64,000 nt of DNA from Phocaeicola massiliensis B84634 = Timone 84634 = DSM 17679 = JCM 13223 (GCF_000382445.1 NZ_KB905472.1:122983-186982); one strand, 5' to 3'; counted from the stretch's first letter, positions 52,861 through 61,634 are shown. Numbers and translations are program-made. Notes: generated by a model not told the origin, from the sequence alone.

Positions 52861-52868
52861 CAAATTTA
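52861..52868 (-). promoter_or_regulatory. -7 promoter element of the acetyltransferase-like/IbrA/IbrB operon
   Basis: On the minus strand it reads TAAATTTG. A TTG at 52889-52891 (minus strand) gives a 20-nt spacing and abuts the T-tract of the preceding gdh terminator. Confidence 0.65.
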
Positions 52869-52891
52869 TAAATAAACTTTGGAATTTTCAA

Positions 52892-52927
52892 TAAAAAACG
52901 CTGCCATACCTTCACAGGCGGGCAGCG
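52892..52927 (-). terminator. terminator of the NAD-type glutamate dehydrogenase gene
   Basis: CGCTGCC (52899-52905) pairs with GGCAGCG (52921-52927), and on the minus strand the stem is followed by TTTTTTATTG. It lies 63 nt after the stop. Confidence 0.85.
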
Positions 52928-52990
52928 CAAGCTACAATACAAAATACAAATACAACTAAACGAGATATTTTTTTATGCTAATAGAATGCT

Positions 52991-54328
52991 TTATACAATT
53001 CCTTGAGCCATCATTGCGTGAGCTACTTTCATAAAGCCTGCAATGTTTGCTCCTTTCACATAGTTGATGTATCCGTCGGGTTCTGTTCCGTACTTCACGC
53101 ATTGTTCATGGATGCCATACATAATCTGATGCAATTTATCATCCACTTCTTTTGCGCTCCAACTCATGTGCATTGCATTTTGACTCATTTCCAAACCTGA
53201 TGTTGCTACGCCGCCTGCATTGACTGCCTTACCCGGTGCATAAAGCATCTTGTTTTCGATAAATGCGTCAATAGCTTCGGGAGTACAACCCATGTTTGAT
53301 ATTTCTCCAATGCAAAGAACGGAATTTTTTATTAAATTGCAAGCATCTTCGCCATTTAATTCATTTTGAGTTGCACAAGGCAGTGCAATATCTACTTTTA
53401 CTTCCCATGGACGACGTCCTGCAACGAATTTGGCATTCGGATATTTTTCTGCATAAGGAGCTACGATGTCATTGCCTGACGCACGCAATTCCAGCATATA
53501 GTCTATTTTATCACCACTGATACCGTCCGGGTCATAAACATATCCGTCCGGACCGGAGATAGTCACCACTTTGGCTCCTAATTCGGTTGCCTTGGTTACA
53601 GCACCCCATGCCACGTTACCGAAACCGGAAACAGCTACGGTTTTACCTTTAATGTCAATACCTTTATTCTTAAGCATTTGGTTTACAAAATATAAGCCGC
53701 CGAATCCGGTTGCTTCGGGACGGATTAATGAACCGCCGAATTCCAAACCTTTGCCGGTAAATGTACCTGTAAATTCGCGGGTGAGCTTTTTGTACATACC
53801 AAACATGTAGCCGACTTCACGACCGCCTACACCGATATCTCCGGCCGGTACATCCATATCGGGACCTACATGACGCCATAATTCAAGCATGAATGCCTGG
53901 CAGAAGCGCATGATTTCGGCATCACTCTTACCACGAGGTGAGAAGTCGGAACCGCCTTTACCTCCGCCCATGGGCAATGTTGTCAATGCGTTTTTAAATG
54001 TTTGTTCGAATCCCAAGAATTTCAGTATGGAGAGATTGACCGATGCATGGAAACGAATGCCGCCTTTGTACGGACCGATGGCATTGTTGAACTGTACGCG
54101 GTAACCTAAGTTTACCTGTACCTTGCCTTTATCATCCACCCAAGGCACCTTAAATGTAAAGATACGGTCCGGTTCCACCAATCTTTCGATAAGTGATGCC
54201 TTTTCAAATTCCGGGTGTTGATTGTATATGTCTTGAATAGAAAGCAGCACCTCTTTAACTGCCTGCAAGTACTCTGATTCACCAGGGTGTTTAGCTTCAA
54301 GAGAAGCCATGATTTGATTGATATCCAT
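52991..54328 (-). CDS. gdhB: glutamate dehydrogenase, sequence type of NAD-linked enzymes
   Basis: This hexameric enzyme of 445 residues interconverts glutamate and 2-oxoglutarate plus ammonia. The catalytic GGGKGGSDFSPRGKS and VPAGDIGVGGREVGYM are intact. The nucleotide-binding part reads SGFGNVAWGAVTKA and VVTISGPDGYVYDPDG, closely like the NAD-specific Clostridium symbiosum enzyme (GNVAWG, LSGPDGYIYDPEG). Coenzyme preference for NAD is therefore inferred; the name gdhB follows Bacteroides usage for the NAD-linked enzyme. ATG at 54328 is chosen (MDINQIMASLEAKHPG); another in-frame ATG is 12 nt upstream. It is divergent from the receiver-PPDK fusion gene. Confidence 0.93.
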   Translation of the reverse strand: MDINQIMASLEAKHPGESEYLQAVKEVLLSIQDIYNQHPEFEKASLIERLVEPDRIFTFKVPWVDDKGKVQVNLGYRVQFNNAIGPYKGGIRFHASVNLSILKFLGFEQTFKNALTTLPMGGGKGGSDFSPRGKSDAEIMRFCQAFMLELWRHVGPDMDVPAGDIGVGGREVGYMFGMYKKLTREFTGTFTGKGLEFGGSLIRPEATGFGGLYFVNQMLKNKGIDIKGKTVAVSGFGNVAWGAVTKATELGAKVVTISGPDGYVYDPDGISGDKIDYMLELRASGNDIVAPYAEKYPNAKFVAGRRPWEVKVDIALPCATQNELNGEDACNLIKNSVLCIGEISNMGCTPEAIDAFIENKMLYAPGKAVNAGGVATSGLEMSQNAMHMSWSAKEVDDKLHQIMYGIHEQCVKYGTEPDGYINYVKGANIAGFMKVAHAMMAQGIV

Positions 54329-54375
54329 AATAGTTTGCATTTAAGGTTTTGACAAAATGAAATTCATTTCTGATG

Positions 54376-54383
54376 CAAAGGTA
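54376..54383 (-). promoter_or_regulatory. -7 promoter element of the NAD-type glutamate dehydrogenase gene
   Basis: On the minus strand it reads TACCTTTG, 47 nt upstream of the ATG at 54328, with a TTTG at 54402-54405 (minus strand) 18 nt further upstream. No exact box was found for the divergent plus-strand gene. Confidence 0.65.
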
Positions 54384-54561
54384 TGTTTTTATCCGACTTG
54401 GCAAAATATTTTTGCGGAAAAATTAGGGTTACTATAATAAAAAGTTAATAGGGGGCTTTCCTCCTTTATTTCCAAAAGTTCTTTTTTCTTGCAAATAAGT
54501 TGCATAAGACAATATTATTAACGTATTTTGCTATTACATTATCTGTGTAAATCTAAGAATT

Positions 54562-57519
54562 ATGCTCAGCAAGTTAAAATTAAATCAATTGTATTTCAAG
54601 GATACTTCGTTCGTAAACCTTATGACTAAACGAATATTCAATGTCCTTTTGGTTGCTAATCCGTATGATGCTTTTATGTTGGAAGATGACGGACGAATCG
54701 ATGAAAAGATATTTAATGAATACATGAACCTCAGCCTTCGTTATCCTCCTCGTTTTACACAGGTATCTACCGAAGAGGAGACTTGGAAGCAATTGGCGAA
54801 TACTACATTCGATCTTGTCATCTGTATGCCGGGTACTGATAACAGTGATACGTTTGAGATTGCCCGCAGCATTAAAAACAAGTATTCCCATATTCCGTTG
54901 GTGGTGCTGACTCCGTTTTCTCATGGCATTACAGCACGTATGGAACACGAAGACTTGAGTATTTTTGAGTATGTGTTTTGTTGGTTGGGAAACACTGATT
55001 TGCTGGTGTCTATCATTAAATTGATAGAAGACAAGATGAATTTGGAGCATGATGTAAAAGAGGTCGGGGTACAGATGATTATGCTGGTGGAAGACTCTAT
55101 CCGTTTTTATTCTTCCGTGTTACCTAATTTATATAAGTTTGTTTTGAAACAAAGTCAGGAATTTGCCACTGAAGCATTGAATGCCCACCAGCGCACACTT
55201 CGTATGAGGGGACGTCCCAAAATTGTTCTGACACGCACATACGAAGAGGCAATGGACTTATATAACAAATATGAGAAGAATGTATTGGGAATCATTACCG
55301 ATGCACGCTATCCCCGCGGTGGGGTAGTAGACCCGATGGCAGGTATAAAGTTACTTGCCGAAATTCGTTCCCGTGATCCGTTCATCCCTTTAATTCTCCA
55401 ATCATCGGAAGTTGATAATAAGGTATATGCCGGCAGATACGATGCAAGTTTTGTGGATAAGAACTCCAAAAAAATGAATATAGACTTGCGTGAAATCATT
55501 TCCGAGCATTTTGGCTTTGGGGATTTTATTTTCCGTAATCCCGATACTTTTGAAGAAGTGGCGCGTGTCCGCAACTTGAAAGAGTTACAGAATATCATCT
55601 TTTCCATTCCGAAGGAATCTTTGCTTTATCACATCAGCCGCAACCACGTCTCTCGTTGGCTCTACTCCCGTGCCATGTTTCCGCCTGCCGAGTTCCTGAA
55701 ACAGATTACTTGGAAGTCTTTGCAGGACATAGATGCGCATCGCCGGATAATTTTCGAAGCGATTGTGAAGTATCGTAAGATGAAGAATCAAGGCGTGGTG
55801 GCGGTATTTCAGCGTGACCGTTTTGACCGTTATTCCAATTTTGCCCGTATCGGTGAAGGGTCTTTGGGAGGGAAAGGACGCGGACTTGCTTTTATAGACA
55901 ATATGGTAAAGCGTCATATCGAATTCGATGAATTTGAAAATGCTACTGTCGTAATACCTAAAACGGTAGTGCTCTGTACCGATATTTTTGACGAATTCAT
56001 GGATACCAACGGACTGTATCAGGTGGCTTTGAGTGATGCGGATGACGATACGATATTGAAAGCTTTTCTTCGTGCCAAGCTGCCCGACCGTTTGGTGGAG
56101 GACTTTTTTGCATTCTTTGATGTGGTGAAGTCTCCGATAGCCATCCGTTCTTCCAGTTTGTTGGAAGATTCCCATTATCAACCTTTTGCAGGTATTTACT
56201 CTACCTATATGATTCCCTATTTGGAAGATAAGTATGAGATGCTGCGTATGTTGAGCGATGCCATAAAAGGTGTTTATGCCTCGGTTTATTATAGAGACAG
56301 CAAAGCCTATATGCAGGCTACCAGCAATGTCATCGATCAGGAAAAGATGGCTGTAATTTTGCAGGAAGTGGTGGGAACACAATATGGCGACCGTTTCTAT
56401 CCTTCCATCTCCGGGGTTGCACGTTCGCTCAATTATTATCCGATTGGCGACGAGACGGCGGAAGAAGGTACGGTAAGTCTGGCATTAGGCTTGGGCAAAT
56501 ACATTGTAGATGGAGGACTGACTTTGCGTATCTGCCCGTATCATCCGAATCAGGTGTTGCAAACCAGTGAGATGGAGATAGCGCTTCGCGAAACCCAAAC
56601 CCGGTTCTACGCACTCGATTTGAAGAATACAGGTCATAATTTCTCTTTGGATGATGGCTTTAATTTATTGAAACTCCCGGTGAAAGAAGCCGATAATGAC
56701 GGAGCGTTGAACTTTATTGCGTCTACTTACGATCCATACGATATGGTGATTCGTGACGGTATTTATCCGGGAGGCAGAAAACTGATTACTTTTGCCAACG
56801 TATTGCAGCACGATGTCTTTCCATTGCCTCGCATATTGCAATTGGCTCAAGAATATGGGCAGAGTGAGATGCGTCGTCCTGTCGAGATAGAGTTTGCCGT
56901 AACGCTGAATGCACAGAAGAAGACAGGTGTATTTTATCTGTTACAAATTCGTCCGATGGTAGATATCAAGGCTGTTTTGGATGAAGACTTGAACCTTATT
57001 AAGGATGAGAATGTTTTATTAAGGAGTAATAATTCATTGGGACATGGCATTATGGAGGATATTCATGATATAATCTATGTAAAAACAGAAGGTTATACAG
57101 CTTCAAACAATCCTACCATTGCGTATGAAATAGAGAAAATGAACCGCAAATTTCTGGATGAAGGCAAACATTATATATTGGTAGGACCGGGGCGTTGGGG
57201 AAGCAGTGATTCTTGGTTGGGGATTCCTGTGAAGTGGCCTCATATTTCGGCTGCCCGTATTATAGTGGAAGCCGGTTTGACCAATTATCGTGTAGATCCG
57301 AGCCAGGGAACTCATTTTTTCCAGAATCTGACTTCTTTTGGAGTGGGTTATTTCACAATTAATTCGTATATGAATGATGGTGTATATAATCAGGACATAC
57401 TCAACGCACAACCGGCGGTGGAGGAAACTCAGTTTATCAGGCATGTCCGTTTTGATAACCCTTTGATAGTGAAGATGGACGGAAAGAAGAAACAGGGAGT
57501 GGTGATGTTGCCTGAATAG
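54562..57519 (+). CDS. receiver-domain/PPDK-N (ATP-grasp) fusion protein
   Basis: This 985-residue protein is of a Bacteroidetes type often labelled phosphoenolpyruvate synthase. Residues about 25-155 form a receiver-like fold without an acceptor Asp (VICMPG near 88). Residues about 172-320 look like a real receiver: acidic pair Glu177/Asp178, acceptor Asp247 (IITDARYP), Ser281-Ser282 and Lys300. From about 430 comes a PPDK/PpsA-type ATP-grasp: GEGSLGGKGRGLAFI, SPIAIRSSSLLEDSHYQPFAGIYST, ALGLGKYIVDGG and YLLQIRPM. The phospho-His and PEP-binding TIM-barrel domains of PpsA are absent, replaced by an unassigned C-terminal domain with LVGPGRWGSSDSWLGIPV. Reaction and substrate are unknown. It is divergent from a glutamate dehydrogenase. 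Confidence 0.85.
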   Translation: MLSKLKLNQLYFKDTSFVNLMTKRIFNVLLVANPYDAFMLEDDGRIDEKIFNEYMNLSLRYPPRFTQVSTEEETWKQLANTTFDLVICMPGTDNSDTFEIARSIKNKYSHIPLVVLTPFSHGITARMEHEDLSIFEYVFCWLGNTDLLVSIIKLIEDKMNLEHDVKEVGVQMIMLVEDSIRFYSSVLPNLYKFVLKQSQEFATEALNAHQRTLRMRGRPKIVLTRTYEEAMDLYNKYEKNVLGIITDARYPRGGVVDPMAGIKLLAEIRSRDPFIPLILQSSEVDNKVYAGRYDASFVDKNSKKMNIDLREIISEHFGFGDFIFRNPDTFEEVARVRNLKELQNIIFSIPKESLLYHISRNHVSRWLYSRAMFPPAEFLKQITWKSLQDIDAHRRIIFEAIVKYRKMKNQGVVAVFQRDRFDRYSNFARIGEGSLGGKGRGLAFIDNMVKRHIEFDEFENATVVIPKTVVLCTDIFDEFMDTNGLYQVALSDADDDTILKAFLRAKLPDRLVEDFFAFFDVVKSPIAIRSSSLLEDSHYQPFAGIYSTYMIPYLEDKYEMLRMLSDAIKGVYASVYYRDSKAYMQATSNVIDQEKMAVILQEVVGTQYGDRFYPSISGVARSLNYYPIGDETAEEGTVSLALGLGKYIVDGGLTLRICPYHPNQVLQTSEMEIALRETQTRFYALDLKNTGHNFSLDDGFNLLKLPVKEADNDGALNFIASTYDPYDMVIRDGIYPGGRKLITFANVLQHDVFPLPRILQLAQEYGQSEMRRPVEIEFAVTLNAQKKTGVFYLLQIRPMVDIKAVLDEDLNLIKDENVLLRSNNSLGHGIMEDIHDIIYVKTEGYTASNNPTIAYEIEKMNRKFLDEGKHYILVGPGRWGSSDSWLGIPVKWPHISAARIIVEAGLTNYRVDPSQGTHFFQNLTSFGVGYFTINSYMNDGVYNQDILNAQPAVEETQFIRHVRFDNPLIVKMDGKKKQGVVMLPE

Positions 57520-57584
57520 TGTTCCAAATAACACAAAATATGTTCTAAATATCGAAAAAGGTGGTCGGACGTTTAACTTTTTAG

Positions 57585-57592
57585 TATATTTG
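57585..57592 (+). promoter_or_regulatory. -7 promoter element of the twin lipoprotein genes
   Basis: TATATTTG matches TAnnTTTG, 35 nt before the ATG at 57628. Confidence 0.55.
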
Positions 57593-57627
57593 CACGATTT
57601 TTGAGTATAAATTTAATTAACTAGAAA

Positions 57628-58848
57628 ATGAAAAAGAATCTCTTTTATTATTTGTTTGCTGTGATATGCACAATAGGATTATTTACCTCTTGTAGCGATG
57701 ATGACGAAAAGGTGGTAAACCCTATTCCACAGACAACTTTTAACAGTGAGAATGGTTTGCAACTTACTTATAACGGTGCGCCTCTGTTGGGTAAAAAAGT
57801 AACTTTCACCCCTGATGCAACCGAAGCGACTAAAGCTACTTTACGTTTAGAAGGAGAGTTTGACTTGACCGGCATCTTGAAAGGACAACGCTCGAACATG
57901 ACTTCTCCGACCGGTCCCGGTGTATTTCCGGGTAGTCCTGTGACTACTTTGTCTGTCGACTTGTCTATCAACGGAAATCAATGTACTTTTTCCGGTGTTT
58001 CAGAGACAGAGTATTGCACATTTTCTTATGCAGGTAAAGTAACTGCAGGCACAATGGATTTGTCCTTTACTGATGTTACTTTGAAAAATACAGCTTTGGC
58101 CGGTACTGTTTGGAAGCCTACTCCATTGGCAAATACTGAAGACGGCGGGATGGACGAACCGATTCATTTTGTTTGGAAATCCGGCACGAAGGCTGCTATT
58201 GAAATATTCCCCGGTCATCCTTCAGAAATAGAGATAAACGATTTACTGCTCTTAGCGTTGCGCTTTCCTTTATTTGACGATGGAAGTGGAGACAGAGTCA
58301 GTGTGGAACAAATGTTGTGTTCTGTTTTAAAAGATGTGACATTAGGGGCAGATGGTAATATTGTTGCCACTTATATGGATGCTGCTAATGGCGGTACTGA
58401 ATGGGTTACATCTCCTTCTAATATGGCTCAATATGTAGTGACCGGTGACAATCAATTGCTCTTGTTCCTCAATCCGCAGGCTATTATGGCGAATGTTGAT
58501 AATGTTGAGAAATCTGTCAGAACGGTAGATGTAGGTGCTATCTTGCAACAAGCAATAGCTGAATTATATCCTATGTTGATTAACGGTGTACCTTTAACTT
58601 ATACAAAAGAAGGTAACAGAATGAAGGTATTCTTAGGTACCGACCTATTATTGCCGTTAATGAAGAATATTGTAGCTCCGTTGTTTGAGGATGAAGAGTT
58701 CCTTAATATGGTTATTGAAGCGATGAAAAGCGATCCTCAGTTTGGTGGCATGGCGGGAATGATGGTTCCCACTTTGAAGTTATTGCCTGAAATCATCAAA
58801 AACACGACTCAATTGGAGATAGGTTTGGACTTAACTCAGGTAAAATAA
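57628..58848 (+). CDS. DUF4925-like lipoprotein
   Basis: This 406-residue lipoprotein starts with the signal peptide MKKNLFYYLFAVICTIGLF and lipobox FTSC, followed by SDDDEK, the acidic type linked to surface export in Bacteroides. The mature part has beta-rich modules (FNSENGLQLTYNGAPLLGKKVTF; LSINGNQCTFSGVSETEYCTFSYAG) and a more helical C-terminal half. The pattern is like DUF4925; that name is from memory and function is unknown. Its leader peptide is almost the same as that of the next gene, and the two are probably co-transcribed (77-nt gap, no terminator). Confidence 0.82.
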   Translation: MKKNLFYYLFAVICTIGLFTSCSDDDEKVVNPIPQTTFNSENGLQLTYNGAPLLGKKVTFTPDATEATKATLRLEGEFDLTGILKGQRSNMTSPTGPGVFPGSPVTTLSVDLSINGNQCTFSGVSETEYCTFSYAGKVTAGTMDLSFTDVTLKNTALAGTVWKPTPLANTEDGGMDEPIHFVWKSGTKAAIEIFPGHPSEIEINDLLLLALRFPLFDDGSGDRVSVEQMLCSVLKDVTLGADGNIVATYMDAANGGTEWVTSPSNMAQYVVTGDNQLLLFLNPQAIMANVDNVEKSVRTVDVGAILQQAIAELYPMLINGVPLTYTKEGNRMKVFLGTDLLLPLMKNIVAPLFEDEEFLNMVIEAMKSDPQFGGMAGMMVPTLKLLPEIIKNTTQLEIGLDLTQVK

Positions 58849-58925
58849 TCCACTACAAGAAAGGGAAAGCCAAAGCTGATTGAAAATTATTATAAACCTA
58901 AGTGTTAATTTAAAACGATGTAACA

Positions 58926-59396
58926 ATGAAAAAGAGTGTTTTTTATTATTTGTTTGCTGTGATATGTACGGTATGTCTGTTTACAGCTTGTAGTGATGAC
59001 GATGATGATGATAACAAAGTTTTGACTGTTGATAATATTGTAGGTACTTATCCCGGTGACTTGGATGTAACGCTTGCAGGAACGGAAGTAGCTAAAGATG
59101 TTGCTGCATCTATTGTTGTAACTAGAGTGGACGATAGTAAAGTGAAGGTTTCTTTATCCAACTTTACTATTCCCGGCGTATTGCCTGTTCCTATGACAAT
59201 TGATGCGACATGCGATGTGGTTCCTTCGACAAACGAATTGAAGTTAAATGGTCAAACTACGATTGATATGAGTGCTCTTGGAATGGGAGAATTGGCTGTA
59301 GTTATTACAGGTGATGCTGATGGTAAAGAGCTTGATTTGGATATTGCAGTTGCTACAATGAAAGTCGTTGTTGATTTTGAAGGAAGAAAACAATAA
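58926..59396 (+). CDS. small calycin-like lipoprotein
   Basis: This 156-residue lipoprotein has signal peptide MKKSVFYYLFAVICTVCLF and lipobox FTAC followed by SDDDDDDN, a strong acidic surface-export-like stretch. The mature domain is an all-beta sequence (IVGTYPGDLDVTLAG, ASIVVTRVDDSKVKVSLSNF, NELKLNGQTTIDM, ELAVVITGDADGKELDLDI) compatible with the calycin-like domain of Bacteroides lipoproteins. No catalytic motif is seen. The leader resembles that of the upstream gene, pointing to duplication or recombination of the 5' ends. Confidence 0.8.
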   Translation: MKKSVFYYLFAVICTVCLFTACSDDDDDDNKVLTVDNIVGTYPGDLDVTLAGTEVAKDVAASIVVTRVDDSKVKVSLSNFTIPGVLPVPMTIDATCDVVPSTNELKLNGQTTIDMSALGMGELAVVITGDADGKELDLDIAVATMKVVVDFEGRKQ

Positions 59397-59428
59397 TTGT
59401 TCTTTCTGAAGAATATAATAATATAAAA

Positions 59429-59460
59429 GAAGGCATCCTATTTTCGGGATGCCTTTTTGT
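59429..59460. terminator. terminator of the twin lipoprotein genes (also faces the porin-like gene)
   Basis: AGGCATCC (59431-59438) pairs with GGATGCCT (59447-59454), followed by TTTTTG on the plus strand; AAAAGA on the left gives a weaker T-run for the minus strand. It lies between convergent stops at 59396 and 59510. Confidence 0.85.
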
Positions 59461-59509
59461 GCTATGATGAATCTTTGGGAAAAAGAAGAAAGTCTTTTAG
59501 AAATGAAGC

Positions 59510-60286
59510 TTAGAATGCATATCCGAAGCCTACGTTTAAATAGACTGCATACATATCGAAAGTGATTGTTTTGAAGTCCTTGTTAAAGATATCATTCATT
59601 CCCCAATTCAGGTCAGCATATACTTTTAAATGCTTGAATGCTTTCCAGTCTACTCCTAATTGTGCTCCCCATTGAAAATTGCGTAAATCGGAAGAGAAAT
59701 CATAAGAAGCAATTGCTCCGTTATTAAAGTTTACTTTTTCTCCTGTCGGATCATCTTTACGCAGATAACCTTCATATACGTGTCCGCTAAAATCACCGTC
59801 CATCAGATAAGAAAAATAAGCACCGGCTTTCAGATTTACACGCTGGTTCAATTTATAAGCAGCCAGAATAGGAATGGTGAGGTATGAGTTTTGTACCTTG
59901 GTGCGTACGCCTCCCGTCCAGTTGCCTTTTAAACGATTGCCATCTTCACCGATAATTTCCATACCATAGTTCTTTACTTCTGCTTTTGTACGCATACCTT
60001 TATTCTCCAGACGAAGTCCGGTAACTACCCCCCAACGCTTTTGTTCTCCCAACCATTTAGTCATATTACCTTCGATGGTAATCGAAAGGGTAGGGTTATA
60101 GCTTTTGATGTTGCGTATTTCTTCGGGAAAAGGCAAAGGTAATGTTCCGCCAATGTTGAAGCCGGCTTTCAATTCATACTCCCAACCGTGCAATGCAGCG
60201 TTTATCAAGGTCTTTGTCCTGTTTTCTTGAGCCCATGTGTGGACACTTACCAATGTGATAGCCAAAAGCAATATATATTTTTTCAT
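59510..60286 (-). CDS. outer-membrane beta-barrel protein (PorT/OmpA-barrel-like)
   Basis: This 258-residue protein has a signal peptide cleaved near residue 19 (LVSVHTWAQ). The remaining sequence alternates as expected for an eight- to ten-stranded barrel, with aromatic girdles and a final Phe (YAVYLNVGFGYAF). Strands such as WGVVTGLRLENKGMRTK, YLTIPILAAYKLNQRVNLKAGAYFSYLMDG and FQWGAQLGVDWKAFKHLKVYADLNWG match the porin-family/PorT-like domain (PF13568 type). No enzymatic motif. It lies 17 nt after the PCMD lipoprotein gene and is co-transcribed with it. Confidence 0.85.
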   Translation of the reverse strand: MKKYILLLAITLVSVHTWAQENRTKTLINAALHGWEYELKAGFNIGGTLPLPFPEEIRNIKSYNPTLSITIEGNMTKWLGEQKRWGVVTGLRLENKGMRTKAEVKNYGMEIIGEDGNRLKGNWTGGVRTKVQNSYLTIPILAAYKLNQRVNLKAGAYFSYLMDGDFSGHVYEGYLRKDDPTGEKVNFNNGAIASYDFSSDLRNFQWGAQLGVDWKAFKHLKVYADLNWGMNDIFNKDFKTITFDMYAVYLNVGFGYAF

Positions 60287-60303
60287 ATCGAGAATCTTTT
60301 AAG

Positions 60304-61431
60304 TTATTTGTACTCTATTTCCAAATCGTCAATAAGTAATGTGCTGCCGGGGGCACCTTTGAATTCGTCTCCGTTTTTGCTGGCGGACAGGATAATACTT
60401 ATGTTGTATTGTCCTTTGGCCAGTTTTTCCAAGTCGATGGTTTTGCCAAAGCGTTCGTAGTCGAAAGGCAATTCAAAACGTTTCCATTCTTCAGTTTCCA
60501 CGGCATCTGCTTGGTCTATTATTGCCAAAGCCACCATATTGGGGTGTTCGTAATTGTTTGTTGCAATATGTCCGTCTAAGGTTTGTACTTTATCATCTTT
60601 TTCATAAAATAAAGCATATATATTGAACACATCTTTACGGTCGGTATATTCCCCGTTTTCGTAAAATTTAGGTCCTGCTTTATACTTGTAATAGCCGGTC
60701 AGTTTGGTAGGTTGATAGTAAAATGTTGTCCCGAACTTGGTTGCTGCCAAAGCATCTCCTAATGCGTTGAGTAGTTCAAATTTCCCTATAAATAAATTAC
60801 CTGCTGCAATAGGTTTCCCTACTTTATTACCTAAGTCTCCGGTAGTATGAGTCACCAGCTTCAGACAATTGCCGGAACGTCCTTCTGAGCTGATGGTAGT
60901 TGGGTACTCCTCGGGAGAGTTACCTCCTCCTGTCAGTGCGAATCCTTGGTTTCCACTGGCCCAGGTCAGGGTGGCATGTCCGGGCGCCTCTTCGTAGAAA
61001 ACATAATAGTTACTTACTTTTTTTACTGTCTCAAAATGGAAAGAAGTCGGGATATTTGTTGTTGACGGATAATGAAGACTGATGGCATAAGTACGATGCC
61101 ATTTTCCGTCTTCCGAAGTGGTGGTATAGCGCACTGGTTTTGTAAAGTTGTGCGTTGTTCCACTGGCCGGATTAATAGTTGCTCCCGGAGTCAGTTCAAA
61201 AGTTGGTGCCTGTGCGGTCAGGTCAGTTCCATTGTTTACTTCTATGTAAATGGGATAGGCATTTAGGCTTTCATCGAATGGTAAGTTGTAGTCGATTTCC
61301 GTTCCTGAAAGAATATCGGCGGGTAATATACATTTTTCGATATCTGCTTCCGCATTAGGTGCTTCGTCCTTGATGCACGATGTACAAAGGAATATGCCTA
61401 TGGTACAGGTTAGTAAGTCTTTCAATCTCAT
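60304..61431 (-). CDS. PCMD-domain lipoprotein
   Basis: This 375-residue lipoprotein has lipobox CTSC (Cys19). It has an N-terminal beta domain (about 30-125; LPFDESLNAYPIYIEVNNGTD through GKWHRTYAISLHYP, a bacterial Ig-like cadherin-type region) and a C-terminal PCMD (putative carbohydrate metabolism) domain, about 130-375. The latter has FETVKKVSNYYVFYEE, SGNQGFALTGGG, LTGYYKYKAGPKF and FELPFDYERFG, ending ILSASKNGDEFKGAPGSTLLIDDLEIEYK. PCMD proteins are jelly-roll folds suspected of glycan binding. It heads a two-gene operon with the barrel protein. Confidence 0.88.
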   Translation of the reverse strand: MRLKDLLTCTIGIFLCTSCIKDEAPNAEADIEKCILPADILSGTEIDYNLPFDESLNAYPIYIEVNNGTDLTAQAPTFELTPGATINPASGTTHNFTKPVRYTTTSEDGKWHRTYAISLHYPSTTNIPTSFHFETVKKVSNYYVFYEEAPGHATLTWASGNQGFALTGGGNSPEEYPTTISSEGRSGNCLKLVTHTTGDLGNKVGKPIAAGNLFIGKFELLNALGDALAATKFGTTFYYQPTKLTGYYKYKAGPKFYENGEYTDRKDVFNIYALFYEKDDKVQTLDGHIATNNYEHPNMVALAIIDQADAVETEEWKRFELPFDYERFGKTIDLEKLAKGQYNISIILSASKNGDEFKGAPGSTLLIDDLEIEYK

Positions 61432-61480
61432 GAATTGGTAATTTTATAAGTTCTTTGATAATAAACATATATATAGTTTA

Positions 61481-61488
61481 CAAAGTTA
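61481..61488 (-). promoter_or_regulatory. -7 promoter element of the PCMD/beta-barrel operon
   Basis: On the minus strand it reads TAACTTTG, 49 nt upstream of the PCMD lipoprotein ATG. Confidence 0.5.
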
Positions 61489-61562
61489 AGGCTTTTCCTG
61501 AAATTTTTCTGATTATTGCAATAAAATGAATTGGTCGTTTTTTTTTTTTATGGTATAGAAGC

Positions 61563-61594
61563 AAAAAAAGGTGCAAGAAATAAATTCCTGCACC
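61563..61594 (-). terminator. terminator of the NADP-type glutamate dehydrogenase gene
   Basis: GGTGCA-A-GAA (61570-61579) pairs with 61585-61594 around a 5-nt loop with one mismatch. On the minus strand it is followed by TTTTTTT. It lies 40 nt after the stop. Confidence 0.85.
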
Positions 61595-61634
61595 CTCTCT
61601 GTATGTTATGACTAATATAAAGGCATGAGCTTTA

